A stretch of 64,000 bases of DNA from CAYFZO01 sp965226235. GTDB lineage: Bacteria > Pseudomonadota > Gammaproteobacteria > Poriferisulfidales > Oxydemutatoraceae. Both the position numbers and the translations under genes were made by a program. The notes beneath the pieces are model-generated. The model searched no databases. It was not told the DNA's origin and saw only the letters and a program-made list of their open reading frames with translations. Positions 42,851 to 51,893 of the stretch are shown piece after piece; the stretch's first letter is position 1, and each line of letters begins with the position of its first letter. The DNA lies in the NCBI GenBank assembly GCA_965226235.1, contig OZ245335.1, positions 1,364,001-1,428,000 of the forward strand. The letters are read 5' to 3'.

Positions 42851-43945
42851 ATGACCGGCACCGACGGGCTTGCGGCGTTCGACACGAAGACGGACCAGCC
42901 GGTGACCATCGTGTTCGGCACGTTCAACTACCGCGAGGTGATAGAGAAGTGGATCGCCGCCGTGCACAAGCTCGGGTATGACGGCTGGCGCATCGTGTGC
43001 ATGGATCGGGAACTCATCCAGTGGCTCGAGCAGCGCGGCGATGGCGCGCAGGCCGTGGATTACTACGCAGTGCTGCCGGACGCGCCACGGTACGACTTCG
43101 GCGCGTTGTCGCGCGGAGAACTGATGCGTGCGCTGATGCCGCTACGGACATGCTTGTTTCTGCATCTGGCGAAGGCTGGCCACGACTTTCTGCACAGCGA
43201 CGCGGATGCGTTCTGGATGCGGGACCCGCGGCCGTACCTGGCGCAGCATTGCGAATACGATCTGCTGATGTCGCAGGGCATAGCATATCCACTCGGTCAT
43301 TACCAGCGTTTCGGCTTCGTGGTGTGTGCAGGATTCTTCGTTTGCCGCGCGAACGCGCGTACCCGCGCATACTTCGAGCGGATCGAGGCACTCGTGAATC
43401 AGCAGCCGCTGGATCAGCAACGCATGAACCTGCTCCTGGAGCACGATCGGGAAGGTCGCTGGGAGATCCACCGACCGGTGCTACGCAAGTGGCGTCTCCA
43501 GACATTTTCCCGACGAACTACCCATATGAAGAAGAGCCTGAAAGTTTCCTCACCGTCAATTTACAAGCTTCTTTTCCGTCTCAAAATATTTTCCCTTATG
43601 GGGAAGAGCCTGAAAGTTTCCTCACCGTCAACTCACAGGCTTCTTGCCCATCTCAAACCATTTCTCCCCCTCCGAAAGGGATGGCAACCGGTGGCTGCAG
43701 GACTTCACTCCTCCCGTCTGCGTTGGGGATGGATGGACGTGCGAGCATTGGCGGGGATGTTGGCAAAGGCGCGCCACGGCAGAAGCTTGACGATGGGCCT
43801 GCTCCCGACACATAAGTGTGTCATCACGAGCGAATCGGTGATCCGGGGTCGGTTCAGCGATGGCTTGACGGTGGGCGTGATCCCGATGCACCTCGTTACC
43901 CGGATGGACGTTATGCCCAGGGACCGCTCCCTGGTTGTGCACTAG
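42851..43945 (+). CDS. glycosyltransferase-like protein (nucleotide-diphospho-sugar transferase type) with internal repeat
   Basis: A 364-residue protein whose first ~220 residues resemble nucleotide-diphospho-sugar transferases of the PF03407/GT77 type: VTIVFGTFNYREVIEKWI, DFLHSDADAFWMRDP with a DXD metal motif (Asp-Ala-Asp), FVVCAGFFVCRAN and DQQRMNLLLEHDREGRW. An in-frame 72-bp direct repeat (43521-43664) then interrupts, followed by a C-terminal region with MGLLPTHKCVITSES and GVIPMHLV. It starts at ATG 42851 after GGAAAGGAG. It lies between two sulfotransferase genes, suggesting joint action on one glycan. Confidence 0.65.
   Translation: MTGTDGLAAFDTKTDQPVTIVFGTFNYREVIEKWIAAVHKLGYDGWRIVCMDRELIQWLEQRGDGAQAVDYYAVLPDAPRYDFGALSRGELMRALMPLRTCLFLHLAKAGHDFLHSDADAFWMRDPRPYLAQHCEYDLLMSQGIAYPLGHYQRFGFVVCAGFFVCRANARTRAYFERIEALVNQQPLDQQRMNLLLEHDREGRWEIHRPVLRKWRLQTFSRRTTHMKKSLKVSSPSIYKLLFRLKIFSLMGKSLKVSSPSTHRLLAHLKPFLPLRKGWQPVAAGLHSSRLRWGWMDVRALAGMLAKARHGRSLTMGLLPTHKCVITSESVIRGRFSDGLTVGVIPMHLVTRMDVMPRDRSLVVH
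43521..43664 (+). repeat. two-copy 72-bp in-frame tandem repeat within the glycosyltransferase gene
   Basis: Units 43521-43592 and 43593-43664 share the core GAAGAGCCTGAAAGTTTCCT and both encode KSLKVSSPS. Homology decays in the last third. Because 72 is divisible by three the frame is kept. Confidence 0.85.
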
Positions 43946-43959
43946 ACGCGGAAACAGCA

Positions 43960-45041
43960 ATGACGAAGCGCCTGATCGTGCATGTGGGCCCGCGCAAGAC
44001 GGGATCGACGTCAATCCAGCGAATGTTGTTCGCGTGCCGGGACAAGCTGCGCGCTAACGACGTACACGTACCCGAGACGGGCGTAGGCCAGTGCCAGGGC
44101 CATCTGTCTCACCGGATGTTGGTATCAGGTCCGAGGCACAATTTGAAGAATGTAAAGGCGCTGTGGAAACAACTCGCAGAAGAGATCGCGGTCACCGATG
44201 CACAGACATTTGTGGTGTCTGCGGAGGACCTGACATCGCCGGGTTTCGCGTCACGAGTGCCGAGCTGTTGGCAGAACTCGCTGCGCGCGCAGACGTAGAA
44301 GTGGATGTCGTGGGCTTCGTGAGGCCACAATGGCAACTTCTGGAATCAGAGTACTCGCAGCGGGTGGGGAACGGACGGGAGAGAGGAACGTTCTCGCAAT
44401 TCGTCGGAAAGATGCTTGACGCAGGTGAAAAGACGATCCTCGACTACCGCGTGGTGTTCGCGCCCTGCCGGGCTCGGTTTGGAGACCGCGTCAGGATTTT
44501 CCCGCTGGAAACAACCCAGAATCTGATCGTGCGCTTTCTGACCTTTGTGGGCATAGATACCACTGTGGTGAAGGAGCACTTGACGGGACCAAAGGCCAAC
44601 CAGCGGCTTGGAGCGAAGTTGCTCGAGGTCCATCGTTGCGTGTGGGGCCGACTTGACGCACGATGCCCACCGCACTTGCGAGAAAAACGCAATAATATCC
44701 AACGCCACCTGCGCGAATTGTCGGCGCTATTGGATGGGGACGCTCCGTTCGCCGGCTTCTCCCAGGCTGAGATTCAGCAGATGGAAGATCGTTTTGCTTC
44801 GGCAAACGCCGCCTTTGCGTGCGAAAACGGCATCTGCACAGACGGCACGCTGTTCCAGGACGCGGTGGCCAACGACACCATGCGGCCGAATATCGCACGG
44901 TGGGAGAATTTCGGCAGCGAAGAGAAGCACCGGGTGCACCGCTACGTACTTGAACATATCGGGGTGGATCTTGAACGCAAGCCTGCGTCTGTGAGAAAGA
45001 AGAAATTGATGGAACTGCTGGCTTCCTGGATCCGGTCATAA
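43960..45041 (+). pseudogene. sulfotransferase-like protein, one frameshift
   Basis: The frame opens at ATG 43960 with MTKRLIVHVGPRKTGSTSIQ, the P-loop-like 5'-PSB motif of bacterial sulfotransferases. It continues to SAEDLTSPGF and then, after a frameshift between about 44225 and 44255, in another frame as VTSAELLAELAARADVEV to the stop at 45041. The full length would be about 360 residues. The C-terminal third (RWENFGSEEKHRVHRYVLEHIG) is intact. It might be a sequencing error, or a decayed gene. Other sulfotransferases in the cluster are intact. Confidence 0.75.
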
Positions 45042-45412
45042 AAGAGAGACGTTGTGTTTGACGGCCCGGGAGCCGAGGTGCCAGGCCCAGGCCGTGTGCC
45101 CCTGCCGTGCGAAAGGATCCGGAGAGCTGAACCGGCGACCAACCAGTGTCAACCCAATCCATAGATGTCCCCTTTTACCCCAAGCCAGAATGTCCTCTTC
45201 CGGGCTGTTTGGCGGTCTTGCATCATATTGTAGGGGCGACGCATGCGTCGCCCCTACGAATGCCATAATCAAAAGAGGATATTTTAGAATTGGGCAAAGG
45301 TGACATTACCGCTTTGGGCTAACACCTCTGATCCACAGGTGCTTCGCGTCGCAAAAATAAGGTACCATTCAATACAATTTCTTTGTGCGGTTACATTTCC
45401 TACTTGGTGAAT
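45042..45412. other. intergenic stretch occupied mainly by a MITE
   Basis: Between the frameshifted sulfotransferase and the small membrane gene lies one complete ISNCY-derived MITE (45146-45325). The remaining flanks show no gene. Confidence 0.6.
45146..45325. mobile_element. 180-bp ISNCY-derived MITE with 28-bp palindrome
   Basis: Both ends form imperfect ~34-bp terminal inverted repeats (GTGTCAACCCAA at the left, reverse complement of the right end GTGTTAGCCCAA, each followed by ATGTC and CCTTT). The right end matches the left end of the truncated ISNCY element at 4992. The centre holds a perfect 28-bp palindrome at 45230-45257 (GTAGGGGCGACGCA and its complement). No transposase. A partial relative is at 18273-18412. 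Confidence 0.85.
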
Positions 45413-45700
45413 ATGAACGCGATATTTTCAACCTGGGCACTGGTTGCCTGGGGGCTGACCATCATTTTGGTATCGCAACTGCTGGGAGGAACTTTTGATA
45501 CGCGCGCATGTCGCACGGATTGTGTGCAGATCCTTTACTGGAGTGCGTTCGTGGTTACCCTCACCGGGTGTATCGCGGGAGGCTGGTACTGGCTCAAGAA
45601 AGGCGATGCCAGACAGTTGCCTGCGAAGGCAGGCGTAGGCGCATTATTGGCACTGCTGGTGATTTTCCTGACAACGATGGCAATCGGGACTTTCGGATGA
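45413..45700 (+). CDS. small three-helix membrane protein, unknown
   Basis: 95 residues from ATG 45413 (GTG 45383 is an alternative). Three hydrophobic segments: residues ~5-25, ~43-64 (SAFVVTLTGCIAGGWYWL) and ~74-94 (GVGALLALLVIFLTTMAIGTFG). Two Cys in a short loop (RACRTDCVQ) could form a disulfide. No family recognised. It lies between a MITE and a sulfotransferase. Confidence 0.5.
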   Translation: MNAIFSTWALVAWGLTIILVSQLLGGTFDTRACRTDCVQILYWSAFVVTLTGCIAGGWYWLKKGDARQLPAKAGVGALLALLVIFLTTMAIGTFG

Positions 45701-45805
45701 GGGTTTAGCCGCATGTGTGTGCAAAGCGGCTTCCCGAGGGTTCGCACTCGACTGGTGGAGCACGCACGGGTCGCCTGAGTTTCTCTTTCCCCGTTAATTC
45801 AGCTT

Positions 45806-46648
45806 ATGTCAGGTCGTGATTCGCGAATGTTTATTTTTGGTGTGGGCACTTCCAAAGCGGCTACTACCTGGCTTTTCAAATACATTGAGAGCTCATGCCC
45901 CGGTTACTCCCGGTTTTTCTTAGTAAAGGAACTTCAGGTCTGGGATCGTCTATTCGTTCCGCAGATCTTAAGAAGACCTAAGTCAAGACGCCCCAGGCGT
46001 CCGCGCTCTATTCCTTGGAGGCTGCGCCGTATCCTTATGAGGTATTTTAGGAGCAAGCCAGCGTATTATTTTTTGCTTTTAAGGTGGAGGCTTCGCAATA
46101 AGGGACGCGTTACATCAGACATCACCCCGACTTATTGTGCTCTGCCGAAAGAGCATTTTATTAAAATCCGCAGGGAGGTGACAAAGCACGGCATAGAAAT
46201 GAAAGTCGTCTTTTTAATGAGGGATCCCGTTGAGAGATGTATCAGCGACTATAAACGATCTATACATCTTTTTGGAGCGGCTGGCGTGAGAAAATTTTGC
46301 GTATACGAAGGAACCCGGCTTAGAACGCGTTATCAGGATACCGTTATGAATCTGGAGGCTGCGTTTCGAAAAGATGAGTTGTTTTTTGGTATTTACGAGA
46401 ACCTTTTTGAAGAGCGATCGATAGTTGCATTATCCGATTTCCTGGGAATGCCTCCCAATCCCGCACTTGGAAGGAAGCGCGTCAACGCAGGCCCTACCGG
46501 TGTGTCTTTTGATGACGACACAAGAAGATTTATCGCTGAAACATACAAGGATACCTATGCGTTTTGCGCAAGTAGGTTCCCGGTGACCAGGGAATTGTGG
46601 GGCGGTTTTCAATGGCTGGATGGTGCCCTGCCGGAAGAGGCGGGCTAG
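45806..46648 (+). CDS. sulfotransferase (glycan type)
   Basis: A 280-residue protein with MFIFGVGTSKAATTWLFKYI (5'-phosphosulfate loop variant with Ser-Lys-Ala-Ala), VVFLMRDPVERCISDYKR (3'-phosphate site), and a C-terminal GVSFDDDTRRFIAETY block typical of bacterial sulfotransferases. A basic stretch (residues ~50-80) is unusual. Lower GC than the surrounding genes, suggesting acquisition. Only a weak ribosome binding site precedes ATG 45806. Last member of the cluster before fmt on the opposite strand. Confidence 0.8.
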   Translation: MSGRDSRMFIFGVGTSKAATTWLFKYIESSCPGYSRFFLVKELQVWDRLFVPQILRRPKSRRPRRPRSIPWRLRRILMRYFRSKPAYYFLLLRWRLRNKGRVTSDITPTYCALPKEHFIKIRREVTKHGIEMKVVFLMRDPVERCISDYKRSIHLFGAAGVRKFCVYEGTRLRTRYQDTVMNLEAAFRKDELFFGIYENLFEERSIVALSDFLGMPPNPALGRKRVNAGPTGVSFDDDTRRFIAETYKDTYAFCASRFPVTRELWGGFQWLDGALPEEAG

Positions 46649-46687
46649 CCTGAGCATCCGCGAGATTCTGCCTGGTTGCCTATAGCT

Positions 46688-47665
46688 CTATTCGGTTTCA
46701 GGCGGTGAGCTACCTTCATTACCTGGGCAGGCGGTGAAGAGGGCGCTATCCATTGGGTGGCCATTCAGGAAATCTTTCGCGCACAGGCTTCTTTTCCCCG
46801 GCATTTGCAGTTTCTTGACTTCAAGGAGCCCCTGTCCGCAGTGTACGAGCAGGCGCTGATCCATAACCCTGACCTTTCCGGGAAGCTTGTCTTCCGGTGG
46901 TGCCGGATACACACGGCTCTCCCAGATCCGAACGACCGATTTCTCCATGTGGGTTTGCGCGATCGGCCAAGGGTACAACGCGCGCACCTTGCGGTCGATC
47001 GCAACCGCCGTTTGTCGCCAGTCGATTTCCGCTTCGGCCTTGCTCAATTTTGGAGCGTGACACACGCTGGTTCGCTGTTGCGGTACGGCGCTGGCGAGCA
47101 AGTGTTCACGCTCCCGTTGGGACCGCTGCAAAAATAAGCGTAGCACCTCCGCTCCCAGCGCGGCCAGTTTCCGCTCCAGAGCGGCAGTTGTGTCGCGGGG
47201 GGCTATCGGGCAGTCGCGCTGATCTACGATGGGACCAGCGTCGAGTTCGCCAACGAGTTTCATCAGACAGACGCCGGTGATCGTGTCCCCCGCTTCGATT
47301 GCCCGCGCGATGGGCGCCGCACCGCGCCAGCGTGGCAGCCGCGATGGGTGCAGGTTGACACAGCCCAAGCGCGGGGTGTCAATTACCGCTTCGGGCAGCA
47401 CCATGCCGTAAGCGACGACGATACCAAGATCGGCACGGAATCGTGCAAGCGCGTCATGGGCGAGCGCGTCCCACACATGCGGTTGGATGACAGGCAAGGC
47501 GTGTGCCTGCGCCGCAACCTTCACCGGGCTTGCATGCAGACGCCGTCCCCGTCCTGCTTCGCGATCGGGTTTGGTAAACACAGCAACGATTTTGGCGTTG
47601 CCATCGACCAGTGAGTCAAGAACGGTAGCCGCGAGGGGAGAAGTGCCAAAAAATACGATGCGCAA
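46688..47665 (-). CDS. fmt: methionyl-tRNA formyltransferase
   Basis: Formylates initiator Met-tRNA. 325 residues: MRIVFFGTSPLAATVLDSL, active-site NLHPSRLPRWRGAAPI, the LMKLVGELDAGPI segment, and the C-terminal Fmt domain (IDRKVRALYPWP). It starts 29 bases after def in the same direction, the standard def-fmt pair. Confidence 0.95.
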   Translation of the reverse strand: MRIVFFGTSPLAATVLDSLVDGNAKIVAVFTKPDREAGRGRRLHASPVKVAAQAHALPVIQPHVWDALAHDALARFRADLGIVVAYGMVLPEAVIDTPRLGCVNLHPSRLPRWRGAAPIARAIEAGDTITGVCLMKLVGELDAGPIVDQRDCPIAPRDTTAALERKLAALGAEVLRLFLQRSQREREHLLASAVPQQRTSVCHAPKLSKAEAEIDWRQTAVAIDRKVRALYPWPIAQTHMEKSVVRIWESRVYPAPPEDKLPGKVRVMDQRLLVHCGQGLLEVKKLQMPGKRSLCAKDFLNGHPMDSALFTACPGNEGSSPPETE

Positions 47666-47694
47666 CGAGGTATCCCGGCCAGTGCGGAGTGGTA

Positions 47695-48288
47695 TCAGAC
47701 GACTCGTTGCTTTGCTTTTTTCCGCTGCTTCCTGGCCAGGGCAACAAATTTCATCCGCTTCAGTGGCGACAGGTGGTCAATAAACAGCTTTCCGTCCAGA
47801 TGATCTATTTCATGCTGCACGCAGTCCGCGAGCAACCCGTCCGCTACAAACTCGATCGCATGCCCATCGAGATCCATCGCTGCAATTTTTACCTGCTCCG
47901 CACGCTTGACCTGTGCATAAAAGCCAGGGACCGACAGGCAGCCTTCCTGGTTGATGACTTCTCCATGCCGCTCTGTGATCTCCGGGTTGGTAAGGCACAC
48001 TGGATGATTCCGGTCGTCGGATATGTCCATTACGATCAGCCGTTTGTGAATGTTTACCTGGGTTGCGGCAAGTCCCACCCCCGCGTGTGCGTACATGGTG
48101 GTAAGCATCTTCTCGGCGATGCCACGGATTTCATCGGTCACCTGCTCGATCGCTTGTGCAGGCTTTCGCAGTCTTGGGTCAGGAAATTCCAGTATGGTCA
48201 GCGGTGCCGTTGGGGGATGTTTTTTCAGCCGTTCGCGCACTGCAACGAGACTGCCATAGTCGATTTCCTTGTAGTGTAGGGATTCCAT
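47695..48288 (-). CDS. def: peptide deformylase
   Basis: Removes the N-formyl group from nascent proteins, metal-dependent. Motifs GVGLAATQ, EGCLSVPG (Cys ligand) and QHEIDHLDG (two His ligands plus catalytic Glu). The usual start would be near TILEFPDPRLR at residue 30, but no ATG or GTG is at that place; the frame opens at ATG 48288 with a 29-residue extension, MESLHYKEIDYGS. Whether the extension is translated is unsure. Pairs with fmt downstream. Confidence 0.92.
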   Translation of the reverse strand: MESLHYKEIDYGSLVAVRERLKKHPPTAPLTILEFPDPRLRKPAQAIEQVTDEIRGIAEKMLTTMYAHAGVGLAATQVNIHKRLIVMDISDDRNHPVCLTNPEITERHGEVINQEGCLSVPGFYAQVKRAEQVKIAAMDLDGHAIEFVADGLLADCVQHEIDHLDGKLFIDHLSPLKRMKFVALARKQRKKAKQRVV

Positions 48289-48364
48289 GCTTTCTTGGAG
48301 ATGAGCAAGATGTTTTTCCTGACGATTTATTATAGGACACTATCGAATCCACGCGGCATCGGCG

Positions 48365-49492
48365 GTGAACGGTTCTGACCACGAGCGTCTTCTGGCGTTG
48401 CGCCACGCCCCGGGGGTTACCGACACGGTCGCCTGCACACTGCTCGCCCGTTACGGCAATGCCGCTGCCGTATGCGCCGCAAACTGTGCCGAATTGTGTG
48501 CAACAGGCATCAGCAGAGAGGCCGCGAGTTTCCTGCACGCGCCTGGCGGAGAAGCGTACGAACGTGATCTGCGTTGGTCTCAAGGTGCGGGGCACACCCT
48601 GCTGGGCTGGGGGGATGCGTGCTACCCCCGGCAGTTGATCGACATCCAAAACCCGCCAGTGTTGCTGTTTGTCATGGGGTCGGTCGCGTTGCTCGACGAC
48701 CCGCAACTCGCCGTCGTCGGATCCCGCCGTCCTACGCCCGGCGGGCTCAGGAACGTGCGCCACTTCGCCGACGCAATTGCCCGCTCGGGACTGGTCGTCG
48801 TCAGCGGCCTTGCGGCCGGTATCGATACGGCAGCACATGTCGCGGCACTCGAAGCGCGGGCACCAACGGTGGCCGTCATTGGCACCGGGCCCGATGTAGT
48901 GTATCCGTCCAGGAACAAGGCACTGACGCAACGCATCGTTGATGGCGGTGCCGTAGTCTCCGAGTTTGCCTGCGGCACGCCTCCTCTCGCAGGCAACTTT
49001 CCACGCCGCAATCGGCTGATGAGCGGGTTGTCGCTCGGGGTGCTGGTGATCGAGGCGGCCGATCGAAGCGGCACACTGATTACCGCGCGGCTCGCAGGAG
49101 AGCAAGGCCGCGAGGTGTTCGCGGTGCCTGGGTCGATCCGAAACCCGGTGGCACGTGGCTGTCATCGCCTGATACAGCAAGGCGCGAAGCTGGTGCAATC
49201 GATCGAAGATATATTGATCGAGCTTTCGTCTGTGGTAGATTTACGCTTGCGTGAAGCCGATGCATCCGTGGTTCCACCAGGCACAGATCGCCAGCAGCGC
49301 CCTGCATGCGATATCGTCGGCGTCGGGCAGCACCGTTTGCTTGAGCACATGGAGTACGATACGCCACTGAGCGCAGATGCGCTGGTTGAACGTAGCGGAC
49401 TTGCCGTGGCGGAAGTTTCTGCCATGCTTTCGATGCTGGAACTCGAAGGTCGCGTGGTCAGTGAAGGACATCTTTATACACGAGTGGAATGA
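48365..49492 (+). CDS. dprA: DNA-processing protein DprA
   Basis: Loads RecA on incoming single-stranded DNA in natural transformation. 375 residues from GTG 48365. The Rossmann-like core has VVGSRRPTPGG, VSGLAAGIDTAAHVAALEA, FPRRNRLMSGLS and EAADRSGTLITARLAGEQGREVFAVPGS. The C-terminus is a winged helix (AVAEVSAMLSMLELEGRV). It is divergent from def and four bases ahead of topA. Confidence 0.94.
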   Translation: MNGSDHERLLALRHAPGVTDTVACTLLARYGNAAAVCAANCAELCATGISREAASFLHAPGGEAYERDLRWSQGAGHTLLGWGDACYPRQLIDIQNPPVLLFVMGSVALLDDPQLAVVGSRRPTPGGLRNVRHFADAIARSGLVVVSGLAAGIDTAAHVAALEARAPTVAVIGTGPDVVYPSRNKALTQRIVDGGAVVSEFACGTPPLAGNFPRRNRLMSGLSLGVLVIEAADRSGTLITARLAGEQGREVFAVPGSIRNPVARGCHRLIQQGAKLVQSIEDILIELSSVVDLRLREADASVVPPGTDRQQRPACDIVGVGQHRLLEHMEYDTPLSADALVERSGLAVAEVSAMLSMLELEGRVVSEGHLYTRVE

Positions 49493-49496
49493 TCAA

Positions 49497-51893
49497 ATGA
49501 GCACTATGAACCTGGTTATTGTTGAATCCCCGGCAAAATCCAAAACCATCAAGAAGTACCTGGGCGAGGGCTTCGAGGTGCTGGCGTCTTACGGCCACGT
49601 GCGGGACCTGGTGCCCAAAACGGGAGCGGTCGATCCTGATAACGCATTTCGCATGCACTACGAGGCGATCAAGAAGAGCGTGCGGCCGGTAAACAAGATC
49701 ATCGCCGCGCTGAAAAAATCCGACAGCCTTTACCTCGCTACCGACCCCGATCGGGAAGGCGAGGCCATCGCGTGGCACTTGAGCGAACTGCTCAAGGAAA
49801 AGGGTCTGATCGGAGACAAGAACATCTACCGCGTTGTGTTTTACGAAGTGACCCAGCACGCGGTGCAGGAGGCTTTCGCGAAGCCACGTGCGTTGTCGCA
49901 AGAGCTTGTCAATGCACAGCAGGCGCGCCGCGCACTGGATTACCTGGTGGGCTTCAACCTCTCGCCGCTACTGTGGCGCAAGCTGCAAGGCGGCCTTTCG
50001 GCAGGACGCGTGCAAAGCCCGGCGTTGCGCATGATCGTGGAGCGGGAACTGGAGATCGAAGCGTTCCAGCCACGTGAATACTGGACCATCGCGGCGTTGC
50101 TCGACAAGAACAGCGAGAAATTTACAGCCCGCCTGTACTCGATCGAGGGCAAAAAAGTAGAGCAGTTCGATATCGCCGAAGGGCAGGTGGCCGAAAAGAT
50201 CCGCGAGGATATCGCCGCGTCGGCAAGGGAAGGCATTGGCGTCGTCAGGATCGAAAAAAAGCAACGCAGGCGCAAACCGCCCCCGCCGTTCATTACCTCT
50301 ACCTTGCAACAGGAAGCCATTCGCAAACTCGGGTTTTCCGCGAGCCAAACGATGCGTGTCGCGCAGCAGTTATACGAGGGGGTCGATTTTGGTGAGGGGG
50401 CAACCGGGCTGATTACCTATATGCGTACCGACTCGGTGGCACTTTCCACCTCCGCCGTCCAGGAGATACGCGATTATGCTTCTGCAACCTATGGCGACGC
50501 GTGTTTACCAGAGAAGCCTCGTGCGTACAAAACAAAATCGAAAAGCGCGCAGGAAGCGCACGAAGCGATTCGCCCCACCTTGGTAACACGCACGCCCAAA
50601 GATCTCGAAGCGGCGTTGGAGCACAAGCAACTGCGGTTGTACGAGTTGATTTGGAAACGCACTGTCGCCTGCCAGATGACGGATGCGATTTTCGATACCG
50701 TGGCTGCCGATATCGGTTGTGGTCATTACCTGTTACGTGCTACTGGATCGGTGCTGCGCGAGCCTGGATTCATGCAGGTCTATACCGAGAGCGAGGAGGA
50801 AGGAAAGGGCCATCACGAGGATGCCAACGACCGCAAACTGCCACCGCTGGCAGAAGGCGACCCACTGCAGTTGCACAAGGTGGAAGCCGAGCAGCACTTT
50901 ACCGAACCCCCTCCGCGTTACAGCGAAGCGAACCTGGTAAAGACGCTTGAAGAGTATGGCATTGGTCGCCCTTCGACGTACGCTTCGATTATTGCGACCC
51001 TGTTGAACCGGGAATACACGGTGCTGGAGAAAAAACGATTTCACCCGACGGATACCGGCCGTGCCGTCAATCGGTTCCTGACCGATCATTTCAAACAATA
51101 CGTCGATTACCAGTTCACTGCCAACCTGGAAGACGAGCTCGATGAAATCGCCCGTGGCGATCGTAGCTGGGTGCAGGTTCTGCAGACCTTCTGGGAGCCG
51201 TTCATCCGTCTGGTAGAAGAAAAAAACGAGCACGTTACCCGCTCCGAAGCATCGCAGGCGCGCGAGTTGGGCGTGGATCCCAAGAGTGGCAAACTGGTCA
51301 GCGTACGCTTGGGACGCTATGGCCCGTTCGCCCAGTTAGGCACACGCGAGGACGAAGAAAAGCCCAGGTTTGCGAGTTTGAAGCCAGAGCAGAAGCTCGC
51401 CAGGATTACCTTTGAAGAAGCGTTGGCTTTGTTCGAATTGCCGCGGCCTCTCGGCGAAACGCTCGAAGGAGAACCGATACAGGTTGGCTCCGGACGTTTT
51501 GGTCCATATATCAAATACGGCACCAGATATGTCTCTCTGCGCGGCGAAGACCCGCACACGATCACCCGGGAACGTGCGCTTGAGTTGATTGCAGAGAAGC
51601 AGAAAGCCGACAGGGAGAAAATCATCCTCGTATTCGAGGAGGACGGCATCCAGGTATTGAAGGGACGGTATGGGCCGTATGTTACCGACGGGGACAAGAA
51701 TGTAAAAGTGCCCGAGGAACACGACCCCGCCAGTTTGACGCTTGAAACGTGCCGCAAACTGATCGAACAAGGGGCGAGCAGGAAGCGCCGTGGCGGAGGA
51801 GCGAAAAAAAAGACGAAGAAGACCCGGACCCGATCCTCGGATGAACCAACCACGCCGCCCAGGTCTGCCAACGCGTCCCGAAAACGAGCATGA
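49497..51893 (+). CDS. topA: DNA topoisomerase I
   Basis: Type IA topoisomerase, 798 residues. TOPRIM with VESPAKSKTIKKYLG and TDPDREGEAIAWHL; active-site Tyr in LITYMRTDSVAL; gate domain GRPSTYASII. The C-terminus differs from E. coli: there are no Cys4 zinc fingers, but several repeated Gly-Arg-Tyr/Phe-Gly-Pro-Tyr/Phe modules (SVRLGRYGPFAQLG, VGSGRFGPYIKYG, LKGRYGPYVTDG) and a Lys/Arg-rich tail. ATG 49497 follows dprA by four bases. Its stop overlaps the tsaC start by four bases. Confidence 0.95.
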   Translation: MSTMNLVIVESPAKSKTIKKYLGEGFEVLASYGHVRDLVPKTGAVDPDNAFRMHYEAIKKSVRPVNKIIAALKKSDSLYLATDPDREGEAIAWHLSELLKEKGLIGDKNIYRVVFYEVTQHAVQEAFAKPRALSQELVNAQQARRALDYLVGFNLSPLLWRKLQGGLSAGRVQSPALRMIVERELEIEAFQPREYWTIAALLDKNSEKFTARLYSIEGKKVEQFDIAEGQVAEKIREDIAASAREGIGVVRIEKKQRRRKPPPPFITSTLQQEAIRKLGFSASQTMRVAQQLYEGVDFGEGATGLITYMRTDSVALSTSAVQEIRDYASATYGDACLPEKPRAYKTKSKSAQEAHEAIRPTLVTRTPKDLEAALEHKQLRLYELIWKRTVACQMTDAIFDTVAADIGCGHYLLRATGSVLREPGFMQVYTESEEEGKGHHEDANDRKLPPLAEGDPLQLHKVEAEQHFTEPPPRYSEANLVKTLEEYGIGRPSTYASIIATLLNREYTVLEKKRFHPTDTGRAVNRFLTDHFKQYVDYQFTANLEDELDEIARGDRSWVQVLQTFWEPFIRLVEEKNEHVTRSEASQARELGVDPKSGKLVSVRLGRYGPFAQLGTREDEEKPRFASLKPEQKLARITFEEALALFELPRPLGETLEGEPIQVGSGRFGPYIKYGTRYVSLRGEDPHTITRERALELIAEKQKADREKIILVFEEDGIQVLKGRYGPYVTDGDKNVKVPEEHDPASLTLETCRKLIEQGASRKRRGGGAKKKTKKTRTRSSDEPTTPPRSANASRKRA

